In this document: positions 44,536-53,121 of the stretch, piece by piece
Layout: every line of letters starts with the position of its first letter
Numbering within the stretch: position 1 is the first letter of the stretch
Assembly (NCBI RefSeq): GCF_017355525.1
Contig: NZ_CP067395.1
Coordinates: 1,240,001-1,304,000, forward strand
Length of the DNA: 64,000 nucleotides
Direction: 5' to 3'
Source of the DNA: Lysobacter enzymogenes
GTDB lineage: Bacteria > Pseudomonadota > Gammaproteobacteria > Xanthomonadales > Xanthomonadaceae
Translations under genes and position numbers: made by a program
The notes under the pieces: generated by a model
Database searches by the model: none
What the model was told of the DNA's origin: nothing
Seen by the model: the letters and a program-made list of their open reading frames with translations, nothing else

Positions 44536-45072
44536 TCACTGACGCCAACGCTCGACACAGTCGGCATACGCCGCCTCGCACATCGGCGAACCGCTGCCCT
44601 CGCAGCGCTTCTGCGCATCGTCCTTGGCTTCCGATATCGTCGCGCCTTTACCGATGTAGACCGTGACATCGCCGCCGCTGCTGTCGACGGCGCCGATCAT
44701 GCTGACCGCGCACTCGTTCTTGAACACCGCGATGACCTTGCAGTCGTTGCCGCCGTTGCTCTTGCAGCTCTTGATCGCCGAGCGCTTCGCCCGCCATTCG
44801 CTGCCGATCAGTTCGTCCGGGTCGCTGACGCCGACCTTTAGGCCTTTTGCGTCGAAGGCGAAGGCGCCGTAGCCGTCGTAGACCGTCGATTCCGCGGGCT
44901 CCGGGCCCGCGCCAGAACGATACAAACCGGGAATCGGCATGCACTGGACGCCAGTCGGAGTGGTTGTCGGCACATAACCGTCGCCACACCCCTGCTCAGC
45001 GCTCCCTTCGCCCGCGAACGACACGAGGAGCAGAAAAGCAAACGCACAGAACCTGTTGCCGAGCTTTCCCAT
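44536..45072 (-). CDS. DUF4189 secreted protein (second of three)
   Basis: A 178-residue exported protein with the same plan: signal ending EGSA, EQGCGDGYVPTTTPTGVQC, then a divergent DUF4189 domain (YGAFAFDAKGLKVGV, AIKSCKSNGGNDCKVIAVF, CAVSMIGAV) and CEAAYADCVERWRQ. The start at 45072 has GGAGG 8 bp upstream; an ATG at 45087 is also in frame. It is the most diverged of the three copies. Confidence 0.82.
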   Translation of the reverse strand: MGKLGNRFCAFAFLLLVSFAGEGSAEQGCGDGYVPTTTPTGVQCMPIPGLYRSGAGPEPAESTVYDGYGAFAFDAKGLKVGVSDPDELIGSEWRAKRSAIKSCKSNGGNDCKVIAVFKNECAVSMIGAVDSSGGDVTVYIGKGATISEAKDDAQKRCEGSGSPMCEAAYADCVERWRQ

Positions 45073-45188
45073 GACTTCATCCTCCAACTCAAGTGCGGCA
45101 ACGCTCGCTGAGCCTGAGCGAATGACGTTCGTTATTCATATTGGATGCAGATAACCGATATAAAACACAGCACGTGCATCCCATAAAC

Positions 45189-45220
45189 GATTTCGGCGCC
45201 CCAAGTGGGGCGCCGAAATC
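45189..45220 (-). terminator. Strong hairpin between DUF4189 genes
   Basis: A perfect 14-bp stem GATTTCGGCGCCCC/GGGGCGCCGAAATC with loop AAGT lies 56 bp past the DUF4189 gene nearest virB6. It is followed on the minus strand by GTTTAT. It probably ends the virB operon plus one DUF4189 gene, so the effectors beyond need their own promoters. Confidence 0.75.
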
Positions 45221-45275
45221 AGAACACACTCAAGAAACCGAACTCACACAGATTGCGGACTCTCGCAATTCCTTG

Positions 45276-45788
45276 TCAGATCCGTTTGGGCAAGCTGCAG
45301 TCAGAAAAGAAGATCTCGCACTCGGTTCCGGCTTCTCGTCTGCATATTCCAAGCGCCTGATCCGAGGCCTCTTCGATGCTGCCGGCGCTGGCGGTAGCGA
45401 TCTTGTTGTTACCCCAAGCAATGACGCCACACTGATTTCCGTAGGAAATCTTCACTTGGCAGTCGCTGCCGCCCTTGCTCTTGCATTGGGCGATCGCACC
45501 TTTCTCGGCTTTCTTCCGGGACGACATGCTGCCAACCACACCGGTTTTGCCGGAAGCGCTATCTACTGCGATAGCGCCCCACTGAGTCGCCCATCTCGGC
45601 CCCATTGGGGCCGCCGGAGTTTCCGCGGGGGTCTGATACAAGCCGGGAATCGGCATGCACCGGACTCCTTCAGGCGTCGTGGTGGGAATGTAGCCATCGC
45701 CACATCCCTGCTCGGCGCTTGCATTGCCCATGAAGAGCGCCGCAGCGAGCAAAACAAGCGAACCAAGCCAACGATTGCCACTCCGCAT
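45276..45788 (-). CDS. DUF4189 secreted protein (third of three)
   Basis: A 170-residue exported protein: signal ending NASA, EQGCGDGYIPTTTPEGVRC, and a DUF4189 domain almost matching that at 43955 (WATQWGAIAVDSASGKTGV, AIAQCKSKGGSDCQVKISYG, CEIFFSDCSLPKRI). AAGGAG precedes the ATG. It lies 25 bp behind virB6 and is probably cotranscribed with it, which ties the family to the T4SS. Confidence 0.85.
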   Translation of the reverse strand: MRSGNRWLGSLVLLAAALFMGNASAEQGCGDGYIPTTTPEGVRCMPIPGLYQTPAETPAAPMGPRWATQWGAIAVDSASGKTGVVGSMSSRKKAEKGAIAQCKSKGGSDCQVKISYGNQCGVIAWGNNKIATASAGSIEEASDQALGICRREAGTECEIFFSDCSLPKRI

Positions 45789-45813
45789 GATTCAGGTCTC
45801 CTTGAAGAACGCC

Positions 45814-46884
45814 TTATCCGAGCTTGTTCGCCGAACCCGGCCCTCCCGGCTGACCCGGCGCTTGTTGCGGCGGGGTATAGGTCGGGGTGTAGGAAGTCGA
45901 CCGCGCTTGCTGCCTTTCAGCCGCCTTACCGAACGCGCCCGCCTCACCTTGGAACGAGTTGTACGGATTGAAGCTACCCAACACGCCGTTGAAGAACGCA
46001 CCCGCCATCGGCGGTGCCGTCACGATCAACGCCGACAGGATCGTACCCAACCCACCCTGCTGCAACGCAAGGCTCATCATGCTTTCGTTGCTGTTGGTTA
46101 ATCCCAACAGGTCCGTCGCCCAGAACGCGCCACCCACCGCCAATACCAGGTCGATCGAGATCGTCGTCATCACGATCAGTACCGCCATCGACATCATCGT
46201 GGCGATGCCATAGAACAACCATCGTTGGAACAGCGCTTTGGTTTGTTCGAACAACAAGCACAGGATGAAGAATGGCCCGAGCCCGATGAACAGAGCCATA
46301 GCGATCTTGTTCAGCAGCATCGCGATCATCGCCATGATGACCGGGCCGCCGAGGCCCACGCCGATCATGGTCATGGCGCGGTTCTTGGTGTCGTTGACCA
46401 TCGGGTCGTCGCCGACCTTGACCGAGCCGACGAGGTCGAGACCCGCCTGCAGGATGCCAAGGACCTTGTCCATGTCCTCGTAGGGACCGTCGTCCGTGCG
46501 CCCGGTCACGACATTGCGGACCACGCCGCTCAGGCCGTCGGTCAGGGTGTGGTAGTTCGAGCTCGCGGTGGTCGCCGCGGTCACCGCGATACCCACGATC
46601 AGGACCGACTTCAGCGAACTCACCACCAGCCCCATCATCGGCTCGCGCGACTGGCCGGTGACGATGCGGAAGCCCTGGATGATGATCCAGATGGTCACCA
46701 CCGACGCCACCACGGCGCCGATGACCTGGGCGACACGCTTAAGCAGCGCGCCCTGGAACTTCATGATCATCTTGTCGACATGGTCTTTGATGAGGCTGAA
46801 GAACTCCATGTTTTGCAGCTGCACGTGCAGGTCCAGCCAGTCCAGCAGCGAACCGGTCCCCAGCGATACAGTGTGGATATCCAT
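45814..46884 (-). CDS. virB6: T4SS inner-membrane protein VirB6
   Basis: A 356-residue polytopic protein with several hydrophobic segments (VIGAVVASVVTIWIIIQGF, LLNKIAMALFIGLGPFFILC, AVLIVMTTISIDLVLAVGGA) and a Pro/Gln-rich cytosolic or periplasmic tail (YTPTYTPPQQAPGQPGGPG). It helps form the inner-membrane complex. The start at 46884 is preferred (GGAAAG upstream); an ATG at 46902 would add six residues. Confidence 0.92.
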   Translation of the reverse strand: MDIHTVSLGTGSLLDWLDLHVQLQNMEFFSLIKDHVDKMIMKFQGALLKRVAQVIGAVVASVVTIWIIIQGFRIVTGQSREPMMGLVVSSLKSVLIVGIAVTAATTASSNYHTLTDGLSGVVRNVVTGRTDDGPYEDMDKVLGILQAGLDLVGSVKVGDDPMVNDTKNRAMTMIGVGLGGPVIMAMIAMLLNKIAMALFIGLGPFFILCLLFEQTKALFQRWLFYGIATMMSMAVLIVMTTISIDLVLAVGGAFWATDLLGLTNSNESMMSLALQQGGLGTILSALIVTAPPMAGAFFNGVLGSFNPYNSFQGEAGAFGKAAERQQARSTSYTPTYTPPQQAPGQPGGPGSANKLG

Positions 46885-46974
46885 ACGTCTTTCCGTCTCC
46901 ATCGGCGGGCCGGCGGCCCACCGCTTCTAGGTCGTTGCATCGTCCGCCGCCGCTCCCCGCGACGGCGATACGAG

Positions 46975-47742
46975 TCAGAGGTCGCGGCTGCCGGCGATCG
47001 ACAGCGCGCCCTTCAGCGCCACGCCCTGCACCACCTTGCCGGCGATCGGCGGCAGGCCGAACGGGCCCTTCTGGTTCGCGCCCTCGTTGGTCAGCGCGCG
47101 CTTGGCCATGGCGACCATGTCGTCGTTCAAGGTGTTGAGGATCGCGGTGTAGGTATCCAGGGTGTACTTGCCGTTCTGGATATCGTTCTCCATCTGCGCC
47201 TGCAGACGGGCGATGTCGTTGGTGTTGGCGTCGAGCTTGCCCTTGTCCTGCGCGCCGGTGAGGCTCTTGCGCTGGTCCATGAGCTTCTTGATCTGGTCGT
47301 CGCGGCTCTTGACGTCCTTGAGCATCTTGACCATCGCGTTGAAGCGCAGGTTGCGGATCTGCACGGTCTTCTGGCAGATCGCCAATTGCTCGCCGCCGAC
47401 GCTGCTGCGGCCCTTCTCGCAGGCTTCGATGCCTTCGGTGACCGGACGCTCCTTGAAGTTCGGATTGTCGTCGCGGAAACCGGTGATCGAGCCGAGGTTG
47501 AAGTTGCCCGGATTGAGCTGGTCGTACTGCTTCTGCAGCGTGGTCAGCTGATCCTTGAGCTTGGTGTACTGGTCGGACAGGGTCTTGGCCGACTGCAGCA
47601 GCTTGGCGTAGTTCATGCCCTGGGTGAACTCGGTCGCCCACTGCGCGCGCGCCGGCGCCGGCGCCAGCGCGATGCCGGCGGTGACGACGAGGGCGACAGC
47701 CATGGCCAGGGAGTGGAACGAGGAAGAGGCGGTCTGCTTCAT
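46975..47742 (-). CDS. virB5: VirB5-like T4SS pilus-tip protein, copy A
   Basis: A 255-residue exported protein: signal ending ARAQ, then helical, coiled-coil-rich sequence (LLQSAKTLSDQYTKLKDQLT) with a QLNPGNFNLGSITGF motif and a C-terminal GPFGLPPIAGKVVQGVALKG. VirB5 is the minor pilin at the pilus tip. AAGGAAA lies 8 bp before the ATG. Paralogous to the next gene, with a nearly identical 68-bp segment near the 3' end (47021-47088). Confidence 0.85.
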   Translation of the reverse strand: MKQTASSSFHSLAMAVALVVTAGIALAPAPARAQWATEFTQGMNYAKLLQSAKTLSDQYTKLKDQLTTLQKQYDQLNPGNFNLGSITGFRDDNPNFKERPVTEGIEACEKGRSSVGGEQLAICQKTVQIRNLRFNAMVKMLKDVKSRDDQIKKLMDQRKSLTGAQDKGKLDANTNDIARLQAQMENDIQNGKYTLDTYTAILNTLNDDMVAMAKRALTNEGANQKGPFGLPPIAGKVVQGVALKGALSIAGSRDL

Positions 47743-47791
47743 GATTCGGTTTCCTTGAAATTGAAAGACGGCAATCCGGTATCGTCCTGCG

Positions 47792-48592
47792 TCACAGGTC
47801 CCGGGACTGAGCCAGCGACAGCCCGGCCTTGAGCGCTACGCCCTGCACCACCTTGCCCGCGATCGGCGGCAAGCCGAACGGGCCCTTCTGGTTCGCGCCC
47901 TCGTTCAGCAGCGCCTTGTTGGCGCTCCTCGCCATTTCGTAGTCCAGCGCCTCGATCATCGAGGTGTACAGCTCCATCGTCTGCAGATAGTTCTGACCGT
48001 CGTTGACGGTGCTCGCCTTCATCTGCATCGAGGTGTTGGTGTTGGCGGACAGGCGCCCGGAATCCTTGGCGCCGACGATGCCGCCGCGATTGGAGCGGAT
48101 GTCGGCGATCTTCTGGTCGCGCGCGTCCGCGTCCTTGAACATCTTCACCATCAGGTTGTAGCGACGGTTGATCAGCTCCTGCTTGGCCTTGCAGATGTTG
48201 TACTGCTCATCGGCGACCTTGCTGCGGCCCTTGTCGCCGCACACCGCATCCACGCCGTCGCTGACCGGACGTTCCTTGAGCTCTGCGATCTTGACCCGAG
48301 TGCCGGTCAGCTCGCCCAGGTTGAAATTGCCCGGGTTGAGCTGCTCGAAGCGCTCCTTGTTCTTCTGCACCTGGTCGATCCAGTTCTTGTACTTGGACAC
48401 GTCCTGGGTGTAGCTGGACACCCACTCGGCCTTGTTCAGGATCTGGGTGGGCTGGGTCATGCAGGCGCCGATGAACGTCCACCAGTAGTAGTTGAACGTG
48501 CACACCGCTTGCGCCGGGCGCGGAACGAACATCGCGCCCACGCCAAGCAGCAGCGCGCACAACAGGGACCCGGAAGATGATTTGAAGTGCAT
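47792..48592 (-). CDS. virB5: VirB5-like T4SS pilus-tip protein, copy B
   Basis: A 266-residue paralog of the previous protein: signal ending RPAQA, an extra Cys/Trp-rich start (CTFNYYWWTFIGACM), then the helical core (FEQLNPGNFNLGELTG) and the shared C-terminal segment. AAGGAG supports the ATG at 48592; a longer frame to 48658 lacks a signal at its start. Both copies lie between virB4 and virB6, the normal place of virB5. Confidence 0.82.
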   Translation of the reverse strand: MHFKSSSGSLLCALLLGVGAMFVPRPAQAVCTFNYYWWTFIGACMTQPTQILNKAEWVSSYTQDVSKYKNWIDQVQKNKERFEQLNPGNFNLGELTGTRVKIAELKERPVSDGVDAVCGDKGRSKVADEQYNICKAKQELINRRYNLMVKMFKDADARDQKIADIRSNRGGIVGAKDSGRLSANTNTSMQMKASTVNDGQNYLQTMELYTSMIEALDYEMARSANKALLNEGANQKGPFGLPPIAGKVVQGVALKAGLSLAQSRDL

Positions 48593-48695
48593 CGTTCGAC
48601 TCTCCTTGAGGGGCCGCCGCCGGCTGCCGAGCCGGTGGCGGTACTGCGATACAGCCAATCCTTTCGCTTGTAACGGGGCCGCGGCCCGGTTCGGG

Positions 48696-51152
48696 TCAGG
48701 CCCGCGCCGTGCGCGCCTCGGGCTCGGCCGTCTTGCCCTTGCCCGAGCCCTTGCGGTTGGCGTAGAAGTCGGCCAGCCACTGCTCCGGGGTCAGGTCGTC
48801 CTCTTTGACGCCGTTCTTCTCGGCGGCCCGGGCCAGGACGCGGTGCATGATTTCGATGTTGTCGGTCGACGCCGAGATGACCGCCAGGGCGTCGTCCATG
48901 CCGCGCAGGTTGAGCTGGCAGACCGTCGCCGCGTGGCCCTGCTTGACCAGGAAGCAGCGCGAGCGCTCGTCCAGGCTCTTGACCACTTCGTACTCCGCAT
49001 CGGTCAGCTTGAGGCCTTCGATGTAGTCCTCGCGGCTGGCGTTCGGGTTCGGCAGCAGGATCAGCGTCGCGGTCTGTTCGATCAGCGAGGCGGAGATGTC
49101 GCTGGCGAGCGCATCCTCCGGGCTCTGCGTGGCGAAAATGCCCAGGCCGTTCTGCTTACGGATGGTCTTCTGCTTGTTCTTGGCGAACTCCTTCAGCGCC
49201 CCGCCGCCGTCCAGGATCTTCCAGAACTCGTCCATGACGTAGATTAGCGGGCGGCCGTCGATCAATTGCTCCAGACGGTGCAGCAAATAGTTGACGACCG
49301 GGACGCGGACTTCGACGTTATCGATGACATCGGTGTAGTCGAACCCGATGATGTTCGCCTTCTCCAGGTTGATCGTGTCCACCGGATTGTCGAACACCCA
49401 GCCCAGCGAGTTGCCGGCGGTCCACTTGCGCAGGCGCGCGTAGAGGCCGTCGTCGCCCATGTTGGGCAGGCTCTTCTGGAAGTTGGTCATGCTGCGCAGG
49501 TGCATCGGCGTGTCGAGGATGTTCTCGACCGCGCGGAAGATGTCCTCCTCTTCGCGCGCCGAATACTGCGGCTTGTTGGCCAGCACCTTGATCAGATCGG
49601 AGAGGAACTGGACGTTGGTCTCGTTGCTCTCGCATTGGAACGGGTTGAACCCGGTCGGCTGGCCGTTGTCCAGCGCCAGGTAGTTGCCGCCGCAGGCGCG
49701 CACGAAGATCTCGGCGCCGCGGTCCTTGTCGAAGAAGAAGATCGTCGGCGTCGGCTTGAGCTTCTGCACCTGGCTGAGCAGGAAGTTGATCAGCGCGGTC
49801 TTGCCGGTACCGGACTTGCCGATCACCATCGTGTTGGCGATCGCCTTCTCGCCGAGCGAGTTTTCGGCCGGATGGGTGGCGTGGAAGTTGAAGTAGTACG
49901 GCTGGCCGTTGGTGGTCTGCAGCGTGGTGACGCTGTCGCCCCACGGATTGTTGTGCTGCTTGCCGGTCGCGAAGTTGTGCAGCGGCGACAGGCCGAGGAA
50001 GTTCAGCGAGCTGACGCTGGCCAGACGGGTGCGGTACTTCCAGTTGCCCGGGAACTGGGAATAGAAGGACGCGGCGATCGCCATGTCCTCCTTGGCCGAG
50101 ACGAAACCGCCGTTGGACAGTTCCGCGCGCGCGGTGGCGACCTGCGCGGCGAGCTTTTCCTGGCTGTCGGCGTAGATGGTGAAGGTGAAGTGGTACTCGC
50201 CGAGCACGAAGTTGCCCGAGGCGAGCTGGTCCATCGCGTAGTCCAGCTCGACGATCTGGCTGACCGCCTTGTCGCCGGAGGACACCATCATGCCCTTGGT
50301 GCGGTCGAGCACCTTGAGCGCGTCGTGGCGGCCCATCGGGCTGAAGGAATGGGTGACGACGTATTCGAAGTCGAGGTACTTCAGGCCGTTGAGGATGCCG
50401 GGGAATGTGCCTTCGGCGTATTCCTTGATGTTCAACATGGCGCCGAAGTGGTTCGCGCCGGTCGGCGTGGTCACCACGAAGTCGCCGGTCTTGGCCGAGA
50501 AGGTCAGGCGGCTCACCGGCAGGTAGTTGTACACCGGCGCGTTGAGCACAGGCACCGGCTCTTCCAGGCGGTTGAGCAGGTAGCCGAAGAATTCCAGGGT
50601 TTCGGAGAAGACGATGCCGTTCTTGGCCTCGTACATGCCCAGGCGGTAAGGCGCGTAGTCCTTGATCACCGCCTCGACGTTGCCGGCCAGCTCCAGCAGC
50701 TTGGCGACCGCCTGGTCCTGCTGTTCCTGCAGCACCTGGGCGCTCGCGGATTTCTCGACGAAACGTTTGCTGCCGACCACCGGCCGGTACAGCATGGTCA
50801 GGTACAGCTCGTTCTGCATCAGCTTCTGCGACGAGAGCGAGGCGTAGTACCCGTCCGACAGGCCCTGGTTGAAGACCTGGTCGAACTTGTTTTCGGTGTT
50901 GATGCGGCGGCGGCGGCGCACGTCGTGCACCCAGAACGCCACGTTGGTGAAGTCCGGCGCGCGCAGGGTCTGCAGCAGCCGGTTGAAGGTGTTGTGGCGG
51001 TGCTCGAGCTCCCATTCCTCGCGGCCGACGAACGGCAGGCCGCCCAGGCGCCACACCAGCATGAAATCGCCGCCGGTGGTCTTGATCACGGTGGGCGCCA
51101 CATGCGTGGACAGCGGAATGAATTCGCTGATGGGAGTATCGGGCGTGAACAT
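48696..51152 (-). CDS. virB4: T4SS ATPase VirB4
   Basis: An 818-residue ATPase that powers pilus assembly and transfer. The N-terminal CagE/VirB domain is followed by Walker A VIGKSGTGKTALINF (about 440) and Walker B IYVMDEFWKIL. The C-terminal end is Lys/Glu-rich. Length is typical. It lies 125 bp after virB3, and a strong hairpin sits in that gap. Confidence 0.96.
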   Translation of the reverse strand: MFTPDTPISEFIPLSTHVAPTVIKTTGGDFMLVWRLGGLPFVGREEWELEHRHNTFNRLLQTLRAPDFTNVAFWVHDVRRRRRINTENKFDQVFNQGLSDGYYASLSSQKLMQNELYLTMLYRPVVGSKRFVEKSASAQVLQEQQDQAVAKLLELAGNVEAVIKDYAPYRLGMYEAKNGIVFSETLEFFGYLLNRLEEPVPVLNAPVYNYLPVSRLTFSAKTGDFVVTTPTGANHFGAMLNIKEYAEGTFPGILNGLKYLDFEYVVTHSFSPMGRHDALKVLDRTKGMMVSSGDKAVSQIVELDYAMDQLASGNFVLGEYHFTFTIYADSQEKLAAQVATARAELSNGGFVSAKEDMAIAASFYSQFPGNWKYRTRLASVSSLNFLGLSPLHNFATGKQHNNPWGDSVTTLQTTNGQPYYFNFHATHPAENSLGEKAIANTMVIGKSGTGKTALINFLLSQVQKLKPTPTIFFFDKDRGAEIFVRACGGNYLALDNGQPTGFNPFQCESNETNVQFLSDLIKVLANKPQYSAREEEDIFRAVENILDTPMHLRSMTNFQKSLPNMGDDGLYARLRKWTAGNSLGWVFDNPVDTINLEKANIIGFDYTDVIDNVEVRVPVVNYLLHRLEQLIDGRPLIYVMDEFWKILDGGGALKEFAKNKQKTIRKQNGLGIFATQSPEDALASDISASLIEQTATLILLPNPNASREDYIEGLKLTDAEYEVVKSLDERSRCFLVKQGHAATVCQLNLRGMDDALAVISASTDNIEIMHRVLARAAEKNGVKEDDLTPEQWLADFYANRKGSGKGKTAEPEARTARA

Positions 51153-51236
51153 GAAGGGTCTGGCGCTTCCGTGTAGTGGGAACGATCGGCAACCGCGGCC
51201 GGGACCGGCCCTTGGCGACCGGGGCCTTTACCGGGT

Positions 51237-51269
51237 GCAGCCGCCGTGCGCGGAACGCACGGCGGCTGC
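51237..51269. other. Perfect hairpin between virB3 and virB4
   Basis: A 14-bp stem GCAGCCGCCGTGCG/CGCACGGCGGCTGC with a 5-nt loop lies 8 bp past the virB3 stop. There is no T tract, so it may stabilise or process the mRNA, or reduce read-through into virB4. Confidence 0.6.
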
Positions 51270-51277
51270 GGTCAGTT

Positions 51278-51586
51278 TCAGCGTTTCTTGTCGCTCGGAC
51301 TGCGATAGTAGTTGGGCGTGAACACCCACATACCCTGGTGCTGCTGCAGATTCTTCATCCGCAGGCGGACCTGCATGCGCAGGCCCATCAGACGGAAGAT
51401 CATCTCGTCGCGGCGCGCCATCTGGCGCATCACGTAGATCACGATCGGCAGCGTCACGATGCAGAAAATATCGACATAGAACGCCAGGAGCAGGCAAGCG
51501 CCCGCTCCGAACGTGAAGGGTACGTACGGAACGCCCAGGAACATCGCCGGACGGGTACAACCCCGGAACAGCACGTTCTTATGCAT
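51278..51586 (-). CDS. virB3: T4SS protein VirB3
   Basis: A 102-residue inner-membrane protein with the family start LFRGCTRPAMFLGVPYVPF and hydrophobic segments between about 15 and 50. It acts with VirB4. Its start overlaps the virB2 stop by 8 bp. Confidence 0.93.
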   Translation of the reverse strand: MHKNVLFRGCTRPAMFLGVPYVPFTFGAGACLLLAFYVDIFCIVTLPIVIYVMRQMARRDEMIFRLMGLRMQVRLRMKNLQQHQGMWVFTPNYYRSPSDKKR

Positions 51587-51953
51587 AGTTCTGCAGGATC
51601 GCGGTCACCATCGCGCTGGTGTCCGAACCGACGGTCTTCGGAACGATCATCTTGGCCAGCTGGGCGGCGCCGCCGATGAAGAACGCGCCGAGCAGGATCG
51701 GCAGCACGTCGGACAGGCGCTTGTGGGCGAAGGCGATGCCGTAGCCGGCGAAGATCACCGCGATGGTGACGACGGCGATCGAGATGATGTTGAGCAGCGC
51801 GTTCAAGTTGTTCATGAAGTCGGACACGCTCTTCTTGGCGCCGGCCGCATCGGTCTGGGCGAAGCTGATTTCCGGCAGCATCAGCAGAACGACGAAGGCG
51901 GTGGCCATCAGAAACGCGGACACGAAATTCTTGAGGTAGATGTTGGAATTCAT
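51579..51953 (-). CDS. virB2: T4SS major pilin VirB2
   Basis: A 124-residue pilin precursor: a long signal (FVVLLMLPEISFAQ) and two transmembrane helices (LNIISIAVVTIAVIFAGYGI and VLPILLGAFFIGGAAQLAKM). AAGGGA precedes the ATG. The reading frame overlaps virB3. Confidence 0.93.
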   Translation of the reverse strand: MNSNIYLKNFVSAFLMATAFVVLLMLPEISFAQTDAAGAKKSVSDFMNNLNALLNIISIAVVTIAVIFAGYGIAFAHKRLSDVLPILLGAFFIGGAAQLAKMIVPKTVGSDTSAMVTAILQNYA

Positions 51954-52128
51954 GAGATATCCCTTCTGTTCGTTGTGGGCGAAATCGAGCTTGGAACGTA
52001 GGTGACGCGGTCGGTGGAGAAAGCGGTTCGAGTTGTATGGAGCTGGTTGCTTAAGTGAAGCGAATCGGTTGCTGAGGATCTGGCGAAAGGTCCTGCGAAT
52101 CCATGGCCGGCGAAGGCCGCTGTCCTTG

Positions 52129-52974
52129 CTAGAAAACGAGAGCCTGGTCGCCTTGCGAAGGCGGCTTGGCCGGCGCGCGGCCGACCGCGGCCGGCGGCGC
52201 GTGCATCAGCGAAACGCTGACCGGTTGCTGCGCCTGCGGCAGGGCCGCAGCCGCGCCGGGCCCGATCTGGACCTGGGCGGGAACGACTTGGGAAACCGGC
52301 ATGGGCTGGACCGCGGCCAGCGCCGGCATGCCTGCAGCCAGCGGCGCGGGAGCCGCCAGCGCGGCGGCGGACAGCGCGGCCTGGGTCGCCGCCGTGTCGG
52401 GTTCGCGCACGCGCGCGGCGACCACCGACTCGGTGCGGGCGACCGCGGTGCGGCGGCCCTGCGCGTATCCGGCCGGAGCGGCGCCGCCGGCCTTGGGATT
52501 GTCGATCACGGCGATCGCGCCCATCTCGGTAGCGCCGGCCTGGCCGTTGCGCATCGAGGCGTAGATCTTCTGCACGTAGCCGTGGCGGAAACCGGTGACG
52601 AAGTTGCCGGAGTAGTAGCAGCTGAAGGATTTGCCCCAGTCCTGCGAGCGCTGGTAGCACTCGGCCAGGATGCGCGAGCCGGCCTGCAGGTTCGGGCAGA
52701 CGTCGAAGGCTTTCTCGTAGGAGTCCAGGCCGTACTTGCCGAGGTTGTAGCGATTGACCTGGGCGACGCCGATGGAGAAGTTGTAGCCGCGGCGCTCGAG
52801 CATGCGCACGGTCGCGACCGCCTCGGACAGGGTCTTGGGCTGGCGCACGAGGCGACCGCCGACCACGCCGATGGCGTAAGGGTTGAAAGACGATTCCACG
52901 CGAACGACGTGATGCATCACCTCGTGCGGAACCGCCAAGCCCGTGCAATTTGTAAGTTCAATCCCGGGCAACAT
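52129..52974 (-). CDS. virB1: T4SS lytic transglycosylase VirB1
   Basis: A 281-residue protein with an N-terminal lysozyme-like domain: HHVVRVESSFNPYAIGVVGG with catalytic E27, FSIGVAQVNRYNLGKYGLD and SCYYSGNF. It opens peptidoglycan for the channel. Residues about 155-281 are an Ala/Pro-rich tail. No cleavable signal is obvious at this start, as in Xanthomonas VirB1. A G-rich ribosome site (GGGGGGAG) precedes the ATG. Confidence 0.92.
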   Translation of the reverse strand: MLPGIELTNCTGLAVPHEVMHHVVRVESSFNPYAIGVVGGRLVRQPKTLSEAVATVRMLERRGYNFSIGVAQVNRYNLGKYGLDSYEKAFDVCPNLQAGSRILAECYQRSQDWGKSFSCYYSGNFVTGFRHGYVQKIYASMRNGQAGATEMGAIAVIDNPKAGGAAPAGYAQGRRTAVARTESVVAARVREPDTAATQAALSAAALAAPAPLAAGMPALAAVQPMPVSQVVPAQVQIGPGAAAALPQAQQPVSVSLMHAPPAAVGRAPAKPPSQGDQALVF

Positions 52975-53020
52975 TCCTTAGCTCCCCCCCGTCCGCCAAC
53001 CTTGGCGTCACTCCCCGTCC

Positions 53021-53026
53021 ATTATA
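53021..53026 (-). promoter_or_regulatory. Possible -10 box before virB1
   Basis: TATAAT on the minus strand lies 47 bp before the virB1 start, in a relatively AT-rich 147-bp gap after virB11. No good -35 is seen at 17 bp. It may be an internal promoter for virB1 onwards. Confidence 0.3.
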
Positions 53027-53121
53027 AAGATGGATAGCGCCGAGGCTGCGAACCCAAGTCGCCGACGTTATCATTCACTTTGCAGCCAGCTTTGTCAACG
53101 ACACCCGACCGAACGTACGTC

